The translations under genes and the position numbers were made by a program. Shown here piece after piece: positions 1 to 8,985 of a stretch of 11,893 nt of DNA. The notes beneath the pieces were generated by a model that was not told where the DNA came from, made no database searches, and worked only from the letters and a program-made list of their open reading frames with translations. The first letter of the stretch is position 1. Each line of letters starts with the position of its first letter. Source of the stretch: Monoraphidium neglectum (Eukaryota; Chlorophyta; Chlorophyceae; Sphaeropleales; Selenastraceae); contig NW_014012977.1 of assembly GCF_000611645.1 (NCBI RefSeq), positions 1-11,893 of the forward strand, in the 5' to 3' direction.

Positions 1-23
1 CTCCCCCTCTGCGGCCCCCTTAC

Positions 24-1288
24 CTGCCATGTTTGCTTCCAGCACCTTGAGCAGCGGGTTGCTGATCACCAGCTGCAGCGGCGGCGCCCCCGGGCCGCGC
101 GCCGCGACGGCCTTATCCAGCACGGCCGCCAGCGTAGGGATGCGGTTGGGGCCCATGTGGGTGATGATGATGGTGTTTAGGTGCGCCAGGTCGGTCTGCT
201 TCGACAGGCACTCCACTGGGGGTGGGTGGGGGTGTGGTTTGCGTGTGGGAAGGAGGGGTGCGAGGGCCGTTGGAGTTTGGGAAGGCGCGGGGGGCGGGCT
301 GCGGGGGCAAGCAATGGCGGGCGCCAGCTGCTGGCGCATGCTGCAGCCCCCCTGGCCGCCGGCCGGCGCCAGCGGCGGCCAATAACGTCCCGTGGGCCGC
401 GGCCAAAACAGCTGCCTGCATGCGACCAGCGGGCGCTCCCCCGCCGCTGCACCGCACAGGGGATGCTCCCAGCAGCTGCGGCTGCTCCCACCAAATAAGC
501 GCTGCCCGACCCAACCCCACTACAAGTCCCATCAAACAAGTTCCCCCGCAGGCGCGCGCACCAAACTCGTTCTGGAAGGCCTTGAAGGGAACATCCACCA
601 GCACGCTGCCCTTGGGCGCCCCCGCGCCCCCCGCGCCGGGCACGCTGATGAGGTAAGCGTTTTCTGTGGTGCCCCGCTTGAGGGCGTACTCGATCTCGTA
701 CTTGAGGCGCTCGTTGCAGCTGCCGCGCAGCAGGGTCACGTCGCGGGTGACAGGGAACGCGGCGACGCCCTCGGTCGTGACGGCCACGGTCGCCGGCATC
801 GTCGGCATCTTGCGTCGTTTTGTTGGGGGGGGGGCACAGCGTTGGGAGGGGCGCGCGGCGCGGGGGGGCTCGTTGATTGTTTCGTAGGGGTGATGATGCT
901 CTCGGTGCTGGGCGCGCTGCTGGGCCGCCAACAGAGGGGATGCTGCGGCCGGGCGCCCGGGGCCGAGGCAGAGGCGGTGGCGGCGCGTGCGTGCCTGTGT
1001 GTGAGGTTGTGTGTTGGCACGGGTGCTCATGAGTGCTCCGTGCCCCCGCGTCTCCATTCCCGTCCTCACTGGTGGGTTGGGGTCTACAGATGTCAGCGCC
1101 CGTGCCAGCACGGAGCGCGGCTGCCGTTGTCCTCCGAATTCCGCTGCTGCGTGGGCACGCATCAGCAGCGGCGCGCGGCCTGCCTGCACTGCGGGGACGC
1201 GCCGTGCCGCATGGGGCACAGTGCGCGCCAGCAGGGAAGTTTCGGTACACTTGAGCCCAGAGGCTCTCTGCAGAGCGCGTTGCTCCAT
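24..1288 (-). CDS. FLVA: Chloroplast flavodiiron protein, class A (FLVA-like), 5' part, partial
   Basis: Flavodiiron proteins reduce O2 to water downstream of photosystem I in the chloroplast stroma; FLVA acts together with FLVB. Exons read on the minus strand: 1288-1070, 808-562, 215-24 (phases 0, 1, 1), about 219 residues before the donor GTAAGG at 23; the rest lies outside the window. Residues 1-73 are rich in Ala, Arg and Ser with few acidic residues, as in a chloroplast transit peptide. Residues 107-127 (R-L-K-Y-E-I-E-Y ... R-G-T-T-E-N-A-Y-L-I) match the start of the metallo-beta-lactamase-like domain of the family. Residues 175-180 read HMGPNR where canonical members have the HxExDH iron ligands, which is the class A condition. 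The ATG at 1288 is the first true ATG of the frame. Acceptor 809 is CAAG rather than CAG after a C-rich tract, so the first junction is the least certain. FLVA rather than FLVB rests on the altered ligand motif. Confidence 0.82.
142..159 (-). other. Degenerate diiron ligand motif HMGPNR
   Basis: This is the position of the first three-ligand cluster (HxExDH) of the flavodiiron metallo-beta-lactamase domain. The sequence reads H-M-G-P-N-R: the first His is kept, while Glu, Asp and the last His are replaced by Gly, Asn and Arg. Class A photosynthetic flavodiiron proteins are known for neutral or basic substitutions here. The second cluster of ligands lies outside the window. Confidence 0.8.
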
Positions 1289-1886
1289 GAATGGGCGTGT
1301 CGAGAGGGACGTAGGTGGACACACGCACGACGAGATAGATCTGCGTGCAGCGCAAGGCTACCGACACGTTGTGTTTTCTCTAAATTATCTCGATTGTTCA
1401 ATTCAACTCGCTGCCCGCTATGCCCGAGATGGCGCCACGACACTGGTGGTCACTGAGCGGTTTGAGCACCGCAGGGATACGATCATACGAGGCGCTATGG
1501 TTGGTCATTTGAGTCTTGAACATGGAACTTTCTCTTTTTCTATGGCTCAGAGGGGCATTGGACCCCGGCAGCGTACTAGTGACGGGTGGGGTTGGTGTAT
1601 GTGTAGACACAGACAGGATATGATCAAGCGAAGCTAGCAGAGGGGGGGGCGACAGGACACCAGGGCTGTAGGATGCACTTTACAGCGATTGCGCGCTGAG
1701 CCCGCACCTCCATCCCCACTGGCGCCCTGCCCCATTGCACGGTGCGACCAGGCAAGCAGCCGGCTGCGGTGTCGGCACGACGTCCTCACGCCCGTCCTCA
1801 CATACCAGCCGCAGCGGCACGAAGCAACCACCCCAGATGCAAGAGACCGCGTGCTGGAGGTGTCATAAAATCATCATGTTCATCGT
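1289..1886. promoter_or_regulatory. Intergenic: FLVA upstream region and CFAP251 3' flank
   Basis: No convincing coding exon is visible on either strand; open frames here lack family resemblance or consistent splice signals. The two neighbouring genes both run on the minus strand, so this stretch should hold the 5' UTR and promoter of the FLVA-like gene. A lower-GC patch near 1378-1405 lies 90-120 bases upstream of its ATG. No clear TATA box was found. Confidence 0.4.
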
Positions 1887-1891
1887 TTACA
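1887..1891 (-). terminator. TGTAA polyadenylation signal for CFAP251
   Basis: TGTAA on the minus strand (TTACA on plus) lies about 95 bases after the CFAP251 stop codon. TGTAA is the usual poly(A) signal of chlorophyte nuclear genes, so transcript cleavage would be expected some 10-20 bases further, near 1870. Confidence 0.6.
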
Positions 1892-1985
1892 CTGGTAAAT
1901 GCATACTGCCCAGTCGAGCTGCGCTGGCCGCCGCCCCATCAGCACGTCAACTCCACGCCAGACGTGCTGCGGCCGAGGCCCCCGC

Positions 1986-2625
1986 TCACTCCTGCCGCGC
2001 CGCACCAAACCCCAGGACGTCACAGGCAAAAGACAGCGCCGTCACCCGGTCCCCCAGGGCCTCCGCCGCCGGCGCGGCTGCCGTCAGCACCTGCCAGGCG
2101 CCAGCGGCCGCAGCAAGCGAGTGCGCAGCGGCGGGAGTGGCGTTTTGCAAGTTGCGCTGCTCAAGGCGCCCAGGCAGGCCCACGAACGCCAGCCAGTCGT
2201 CCCCATTACCATGCCTGTACAAACTACAAAAGGGTGCAAACACTCCGCAAAGTCTGTTTTGTTGAGTTTTCGAGGCAATCCCACCTGGGATTGTACTGGC
2301 CATAGGCACCGCTTGCAGCACCTCGCGAAATCACCTCACCTGCAGCACCCGCCCCAGCTCCGCCGCGCCCATGGACTCCCCGCCCCGCTGCAGCGCCTCA
2401 GCGAGCTGCCGCCCGCCCAGCGCGCCCGCCGGCGACGCGTCCGCGCCGAGTGCGGCGAACGCGGCGTCGATGTCGGCTTGGGTGACGCCGCCCAGGGGCC
2501 GGTGGTTTACGTACAGCGCCAAAAAGGTCCCAAAGTCCACACCCTCATCCAAGTCTGCAGCTGCATGCTCTCCCGCTTGGCCGTGGCCGTCTGTGCCCGC
2601 CGTATGGCCCCCTGCATCCGCTGCG

Positions 2626-2692
<67 letters not shown>

Positions 2693-5600
2693 GCACCGCC
2701 CCTGTGCCGGCCGCGCGGGCGCCGGACGCCGGACGTCGCTCTCCGCTTCCCGCAGCGCCCGCCGCGGATCCTGTGGCAGCCGGCGCCGGCGCCGGCGCGT
2801 CAGCATCTGCCTGCAGCCCTGCCAGGAAGCGCACGTGCGCCATGAGCGCCGCCACCTCAGCCTCTGATGGGTAAAAGCCGGCGATGCGCATCAGGTCTGG
2901 CAGCGCCGACGAGGGGACGCGCCCTGCAAGGGCCAAGGGAGGAGGGGCAGGGCCAACGTCAGCGCTGGCTGCAGCTGGGAGGGCGCACTCTCGGCCGCGC
3001 GCGAAGCGCCGCAAGCGGGCGGTGCCAGCCGCTGCGTTGGTGCATCCCATGGGCACCGGTCGGGCTCAAAGGTCGCGGGCCTCATACCGCCCAGGGAGGG
3101 CGGTGCGAGGCCTAGGCGCGCCGGCACACGCCTCCCAGGAAATGTGGCGCCGCCGGCGCTGGGCTCTTACCCGTCAGAGCCACGCCGGCGCCGGCGCCCG
3201 CGCCGCCAAACGCCCCGGCCGCCGCCCGCGCCGCCTCGGCCTCGCGGAGCTGCACGTAGCAGAACGCGTCCCGCAGCTCCTCCACCAGCCCCGCATCGCC
3301 CACCAGCGTCGCCCACCGCTCCACGTCAGCGCCTGTCGCCGCCACGTCAGCGCCAGACAGCGCCGCTGCGGCGCCGGTGCCCGCGCCGTCGGGGGCGGCC
3401 GGCAGCGACGGCGGCGGGGCGCGCGCGGCGGCGGCAGAGAGGGCGGCGGCGTGGGCCTCGAGGGCGGATGTATCGATGTCCCAGACGTTGATGATGCCAC
3501 CCTCCCCTGGGGGGAAGTTGGTGGGTTGGCCGTGGCGGGGTGGTGTTGAGCAATGGAAGCAACGCTGCAGAAGTCACATGGCAGCAAGGTGCAGGGTTGG
3601 CGCGTATTGTTGGTATGCAAGCGATCTTGTTGCGCCAACTGAATTGGCCAAGGTGCAACAACAGGATGCCGGGTGCGCCGCCGTCGCGCCCGGCCAGCGA
3701 CCCTGGGCAACGGGCGCCCGGCTCAGGCTGCACACCGAGTGTGCCGTGGACCGGCCGGGTCGGCGGTTGCAGGTGGCAAGCACACAGGTCGCTGGCAGAG
3801 CGATGCATGCTGGGTCAGCCGCTGACAACGTGCATATCCACTCGCATCCGTGCTGGCGTGCACTTTGTGAGGCTCGCGGGCCGCGGTCCCAGGCAGCACC
3901 GACCGCGTCCTCCCTCTGGCACCGGCCCGCACCCGCTGTCACCAGCTTCCGGCCGTCGTAGGTCACCGCCGTCGCCAGCACGCGGCCGGGATGCGCGATG
4001 ACGCCCATGCTCAACTCTGGGTCGCCCACCTAGCGGACCAAGGGGGTTGCAGCGCACATCACGCGCTCTCAAGCCTTCTCTGGGACGCATCATGCGACCA
4101 ATCCTAGAGCGCTACTGCGTGCATTGCGCTGCGTGCGCCAAGAGGGGACATGCATGGGTTGCGCTGTGCGCGCTTTGCTCACCAGGGGCCATGCGATGAG
4201 GCCAACGACCCTCTCAGATGTGCTGTACGCCAACCAGCTGCCACCTGCGATGTGTAATTGCGCAATTGTGTCCCTTTGTTTCCTGCGCATCTCCTCCAGC
4301 ACCGTGCCAGCTGTTGTGCCCAGCTAACATGAGTTTGATTGGTGAAATTCGAGTGTCACTCTCAGCGCCAGCAGCGCCCGAGGCCCCACCCCTCACCAGA
4401 CGCGACCGACCGGAAGGGCAACAGGCGGGTGATGGGGCCGCCGTGCGTGGGGCCCTGAAACGTCGCGCGCATGGCGCGGCTGTCGGGGTTGAAGGCGCGC
4501 ACTTTGTAAGCCGCATCTGGAGGGGCAGCATGAGGAGGGGCGGCACATAGAGGAGAGATGACGGTGAGAAGAAAGGCGCATGGAAAAGGGGTGCCAGTAT
4601 CACGCCTCTCACTGTGGCTGGCAGGTCCTTTTTTCAGGTGAGGAGTGCAAAGGAACGCTCAGGGCCGATTCGCCACCCCAAACCAGCCAGCCCACCTGCA
4701 ACCAGCAGCAGCGTCTCGGTGCTCGACCGCGCCCAGTACGGCATCGGCGGCGCAAAGCACAGCGCGCTCGGCACGCCGGCGCCGGGCCCCGCCACGTCGT
4801 GGGCGGCCAGCAGCCGCAGCGCCGGCCCCGGCCCGGGCCGCAGGTCAAACTCCATAACACGGCCGTCCGCGCCCAGGCTGAACAGGCGCGTCTGGCCGGC
4901 GGGCGACTCGCCAAATGCCAGCGCCACGATTGGGCCTGGACACACGAGGGGGCACACGCAGGCAGCAAGTGCCTCGCAGTCACGCATGCGGGGTGGGGCT
5001 TCACATGGGGAGCGTCTATCTTCACACTGTCGCTCCGCTGTGCAAAGGCCCCGAGTCTGCAGCTGGCTGCGCTGCCAGGTACATGACAGAACATCGCAGC
5101 AGCCAGCCCAAAGCGCGGACACCCTTCTGCCCGCCAGCCCACCGTGGTGCGCCCTGGCCCTGCCCAAAAACTCCCACTTCAGGTGCGACGTGCCCTTGTA
5201 CGGCAGCAGGGCCATCAGCAGCACGTGGTGGGCGGAGTCCGCGGCCGCCAGCAGCCGCCCGTTGGACGACGTCGCAAGCCTGAGGCGCCGGGAGCGGCGG
5301 CGTGCGTGGGCGCGCTCAGGAGCACCACGGCAGAGAAGCTTTGCAGCCCCACTAAACCCCGCGCATGCCAGTTGGGTGCCACTGATGATGGGAACTATCT
5401 ACTGCCTGCCAAAGTTGACGGCCCAAGGCGTGTATAGAGGGACGAAAGACCCTTGGCAAGCACTCCCCCAATCAACCTCAGCCCCAACGAATTCTCGGTG
5501 TGGTATGTCAAGCTGCAAGCTGCGGGCACGCCCACCTCTCTATTGGCTGCCCGCTGTTGCGCATCACGGCAATGTCCTCAAGGCTGCCCGCGTCCACCAG

Positions 5601-6148
5601 TACCACGTGCCCGCCCTCGCACCCCACCGCCACAAACGCTGCGTCCCGCGCCACGACCGCCGCCCGCGCCCGCTTGCACTCCGGCGGCAGCCGCCGCGAC
5701 GCGGCGCAGCGGCGCTCGGCGACGTCCCAGCGCTGCAGGGTCCCGCTCGCGCCGAGGACGAATACCTCGGGCCGCATGGGGTGCGCGGCTATGTCCACGG
5801 TGTCCAGCGCCGGCGCCTCGACCAGCACCTCCCCGCGCAGCGCGGCTTGCACGCCCGCGCCGGCGCCGAGGCCCAGGCCGCTGCTGGCCGCGCTGGCCGC
5901 GAGCGGGCCCGCGCCGAGCGGGGGCTCCGCGCCGTCGAAGGCAGAGGCGGAAAGGGCGAGGAGCTTGCCCTGGGCCGTGGCCACGACAAAGTCGGGGCAG
6001 ACAAACCTGATCGGCGGGGCAAGGGGGCAGGGCGGGGCAGGGCCGCTGTCGCCACCTGACACGGCGATCGACGGCTTGCAGCCTGCTGATGTCACCGGCC
6101 GGCTGATCTAGTTAGCGCCCACGCACGCCGGGGATTCTCTCTCGCACA

Positions 6149-6215
<67 letters not shown>

Positions 6216-8526
6216 GCACACACACACACACACACAAACACAAACACACGCACGCGCGCACGCGCGCGCGCATGCATGCACGCACACACATCACCGCGCA
6301 CGCAGTTGCAGCACCGAGGTCCTCACCTGTTGAGCTTGCTGGCCGCGGCTGGCTTGGCTTGCCCTGCCGTTGAAAAGGACACCGCCGCGATCGGTCCCGC
6401 CCGCAGCTCCTCAAACCACGCGGCCAGGCGCAGGGAGCTGTCATAGAACCGCACCTGCGCGTGGCGGCAGCGGGCACCAGACACTCAGCGGTCGGCCGAT
6501 GCGAGCATAGGCGTGCACACAGGCAGCCTGAAAGATGCTGCGCTGCTGCCGCCGCGGCAAGGGGTCTGCGCTTGACAGCGCCTCCAGCCCACGCCCTGTC
6601 GCCGCGTGGCAAGCCGGCTGACCAAGTGGGGGCAGGCCCTGGCTTCTGAAAGGCGGGCCGACGGTGCCCGCCGCGCGGACCCTCTCACCAGGCCGTCGGC
6701 GCCGCCGGTCACGACGAACCCGCCCACCGTGCCCAGGAAGGGTATTGCTTTCTCGTGCAGCCGCATCACCTGGAGACACAGGGTCCAAGGGGGCAACTCG
6801 TGGACACAGGGCACTGCAAACAGGCAGCTGCTGCTGCAATCGCTGGCTACGACCTCCGCTGCCGCTGCCATCTGTGCTGCCGTTCAGATGCCCCTGGGGG
6901 TGCTGTTATGCCGCCGCAATTCTCCACGCACTGCCATTGCCATTGCTGCTTCCTTCGCAGCTGATGCCGCTGCCGCGGCCCCGCGCCGCTGCCGCCCAAC
7001 CAAGCTGAATTGTCAGCCTCCCCACCTTGGTGGCGTGCCTGTCAGATGCTCGTGCGCCGTTGGATGCACTCAGACCCTGCTCATCCCAGACCACCACGTC
7101 CCCATCAGCGGTGCTCGTAACAGCCTGTGGTGGCACCGCACCGCCTCGGTCGCTTCAGCCCTGAGGTGACCGCGTCGCGTCTGGCAGCAATGCTGGATTA
7201 TCAGGGGACGCATCTCGGCAGGCCTTTCTTGTCAGTTGTTTGACCCGGTGCCCGTTTACGAGTGCGGACCCGTCCGCCGCACCTGTGTTGTGCCAGGGAC
7301 GAACACCGACGCCAGGAACGCCCCAACAGCCTGCCTGAAATCCGCCGCCGCCAGCGGCGGCGAATAGTATGACATGGGGGCCAGTTGCTCCGTGCAGCGG
7401 CCGCCGCTGCCGCCCACAGCTCCCTGCGACGCTGCACCCGGGGCGCCCGGTGTTGCCGGCACCGCCGAAGCCGCCGCCGCCGCCGCGGCGCGCTGCTGCA
7501 GCTGCGGCGGCGCTCGCCAGAAGTACACGCGGCGCGCCCCGTTGGTGACGAGCTCTGTCGGGTCATCTGGGCTGAAGCGCACCCACGTCTGCTCGTCGCC
7601 GCCGGGGATGGGCGTCGTCGCCAGGCGCGTCAGCTCACGCGGCGGGTGCTCGTGGGGCGGCGTGCTGACGTCACCAGGCTCGTGGCTTGCGGGTGCTTGA
7701 GGGACGCCCCACAGGGCCAGCTGCAATCAGATGTGGTCGAGGTAAGTTGATCAGCAGGATGCGCTGACTCCGCTTGCTCGACCCCTTGGACGCTCGCGCT
7801 TCAGAGCGGATTCTGGAGCCGCTGCAGCCAACGCAGGAGTTTGCTGCAGGCTTCCCACCGGCGCCGCCCCCACCCCGCCCCTGTCCCGAGGCACCCCCTT
7901 ACCTCCTGCTGCTCCCCGCCGCCCGGCGCCACCGCGCCGAGCGTCGCCAGAACGCGACCGTCGGGGGAAAGTGCCATCGCCGCCACGCCGCGCGCGTGTG
8001 GGTCGCGCGCCGTCCACACTGCCTGCTCCGATTCCGGGTCCCATCCCACCACCATCGTGTCACCAGGGCCGCCGTCTGCAGAAATCAGGAGGGACCGGTC
8101 TGACGGCGCGTCCAGGCAGGACACGGCGTTGCGGTGGCCCTGGGACAGCGGCATGGTGCCAATGGGCCGGGGTCCTCAAAATGTCTTTGCAGTTGCACAG
8201 GGGCTGTCCTGCGCGCTGGTGTGTAAACATACAGGGTGCCGAGAAGGAAAACTTGCGCCGCTGCAGCCGCTTACCTGCAGGAAAGACTGGCGCTTCGAGC
8301 GGTGGTCATAAAGCACCACAGTGTGAGCCGCCGCGTACGCGACGCGCGCAGGGGTCCCAGGGCCGGCAAGGCTGACTACTGTGGCGCCGCGGCAGGGCGA
8401 CATGCCGAACACATGGCCCAAAGCCTGCGGCATCGGCAGCCATGCGGTTGCTGGTTGGCGGCGTGCCGCACCATGCGTGCCAATCGCAGAGTGCGGCGTG
8501 TGAACCACCCAAGCTTTTAAAGCGGT

Positions 8527-8587
<61 letters not shown>

Positions 8588-8598
8588 TGAGATGCCAT
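1986..8598 (-). CDS. CFAP251: CFAP251/WDR66 (FAP251), axonemal WD-repeat protein of the radial-spoke CSC
   Basis: Subunit of the calmodulin- and spoke-associated complex at radial spoke bases in motile cilia. Exons (minus strand): 8598-8275, 8139-7903, 7720-7283, 7124-7026, 6769-6689, 6454-6327, 6006-5536, 5279-5143, 4935-4696, 4516-4397, 4244-4183, 4029-3933, 3506-3171, 2923-2340, 2090-1986. All introns are GT-AG (phases 0,0,0,0,0,2,2,1,1,1,0,1,1,0) and the 3459 nt give 1152 aa plus TGA. WD strands recur: VVLYD 94-98, VVGWD 138-142, VVVWD 343-347, RFYD, QRWD, VMEFD, NVWD 818-821. They are followed by the family's C-terminal helical region ([15 protein letters not shown] near 930, YVNHRP near 1060). 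Length is close to the human protein (about 1,150 aa), but the usual acidic N-terminal extension is absent. Poly-Ala follows residue 4; poly-Gln lies near 1002-1022. Uncertain points: whether exon 1 hides an intron (LKAW followed by GTGGTT, acceptor CCGCAG before ALGHVFG), and the last acceptor (2090 or 2156, same frame). Confidence 0.92.
2340..2923 (-). other. CFAP251 exon 14: EF-hand-like C-terminal region interrupted by a poly-Gln insert
   Basis: The exon encodes the C-terminal module that follows the WD propellers in CFAP251/WDR66 proteins. One helix ([18 protein letters not shown], near residues 930-947) and the next ([15 protein letters not shown], near 1048-1062) are normally separated by a short linker. 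Here roughly 90 residues of Ala/Pro/Gly-rich and poly-Gln sequence stand between them. No canonical calcium-binding DxDxDG loop is visible, so this is EF-hand-like rather than a proven calcium site. Confidence 0.75.
2628..2690 (-). repeat. (CAG)21 trinucleotide repeat coding for poly-Gln
   Basis: Twenty-one uninterrupted CTG units on the plus strand read as CAG on the coding strand and give 21 consecutive Gln codons in CFAP251 exon 14. Because the run is pure, its length is probably polymorphic. Confidence 0.97.
3933..6006 (-). other. CFAP251 second WD propeller region (exons 7-12)
   Basis: Exons 7 to 12 hold successive blades: [10 protein letters not shown] and [18 protein letters not shown] (exon 7), [18 protein letters not shown] (exon 8), [14 protein letters not shown] (exon 9), [14 protein letters not shown] (exon 10), [14 protein letters not shown] (exon 11) and [12 protein letters not shown] (exon 12), closing with [10 protein letters not shown] in exon 13. 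The exon 10 to 12 stretch, including [14 protein letters not shown], is characteristic of WDR66 rather than of generic WD proteins. Confidence 0.8.
6144..6290. repeat. CA/TG dinucleotide repeat with CG-rich tail, in CFAP251 intron 6
   Basis: Nearly pure CA repeat on the plus strand, broken by a few A and G changes and passing into alternating CG/CA/TG steps at 6248-6290. It lies wholly within the intron between exons 6 and 7 (6326-6007), so the pre-mRNA carries a UG tract. Open frames across it (Val-Cys-Val or Thr-His repeats) are artefacts of the repeat. Confidence 0.95.
7026..8275 (-). other. CFAP251 first WD propeller region (exons 2-4)
   Basis: Exon 2 starts G-H-R-N-A-V-S-C-L, the GH-type opening of a WD repeat, and closes with [16 protein letters not shown]. 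Exon 3 holds [19 protein letters not shown] and a YFWR strand, followed by an Ala-rich loop (residues about 250-290). Exon 4 gives [12 protein letters not shown]. The order and spacing match the first propeller of WDR66 proteins, including the long exon 3 loop between strands. Confidence 0.8.
8527..8586 (-). repeat. (GCT)20 trinucleotide repeat coding for poly-Ala at the CFAP251 N-terminus
   Basis: Twenty AGC units on plus read as GCT on the coding strand. In the frame from the ATG at 8598 (M-A-S-H) they give about 20 Ala directly after residue 4. The same repeat would give Cys or Leu in the other frames, so the Ala reading depends on the 8598 start, which is the first ATG after an in-frame TGA about 100 bases upstream. 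Confidence 0.9.
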
Positions 8599-8985
8599 AA
8601 TGCATCCTTCCCTCGACGGCGTGAGCCCCTCGTACCAAAGCCACTGATTCTTCCTCCATAATTTTGATACTATATCGAAACTTGGGGCAGCTCTGTGTCA
8701 CGGATCCTGAGCTCGGCCAGGCTTTGACCAAGTCAGAGAACAGAGCCCATCATATAATAGATGAGCAACCTTCTTGAGATACAAAGTTACAGTCACTGTC
8801 CCAAACGCTGCTTAGAGATCCCAGATCGATTTGACACTGGTGCCACATCAGCCGGTGAAGAGTGTTGCACCTTACGGTATTATTTCTCATGATTGTGAAC
8901 AGATTATTTTAAGAGGCTCTGCACATCCTACAGCCATTCAAAGCAGAGCCACAGAAAAGACTATCGGAGCCACTGTCATCTCGCA
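8599..8985. promoter_or_regulatory. Divergent intergenic (promoter) region between CFAP251 and the lumen-protein gene
   Basis: The stretch is visibly poorer in GC than its flanks and has no supportable exon. Genes leave in both directions (CFAP251 on minus from 8598, lumen protein on plus from 8986), so both promoters should lie here. TATA-like candidates are TACTATAT at 8669-8676 (about 75 bases upstream of the minus ATG) and CATATAAT at 8751-8758 (about 230 bases upstream of the plus ATG). Neither is more than suggestive. Confidence 0.5.

Noticed and set aside
562..808. FLVA translation start at the ATG at 808
   Set aside because: It would remove any transit peptide. The upstream exon 1288-1070 ends in a strong GTGAGG donor in matching phase and looks like a chloroplast transit peptide. 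It remains possible because the 809 acceptor is weak.
113..1324. Single uninterrupted 403-codon minus-strand frame as the FLVA-region protein
   Set aside because: Only the parts at 1288-1070 and 808-562 look like protein; the rest reads through introns. The first codon of that frame at 1324 is GTG, and the first true ATG is at 1288.
1899..2867. Plus-strand frames with poly-Leu or poly-Cys
   Set aside because: They are the antisense reading of the CAG repeat that codes for poly-Gln in CFAP251 exon 14; no independent gene evidence.
4614..6059. Long plus-strand open frame (481 codons)
   Set aside because: It lies antisense to several well-supported CFAP251 exons, has no domain-like sequence, and such long shadow frames are common in GC-rich DNA.
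6092..6612. Minus-strand frames rich in Val-Cys-Val
   Set aside because: They are pure translation of the intronic dinucleotide repeat.
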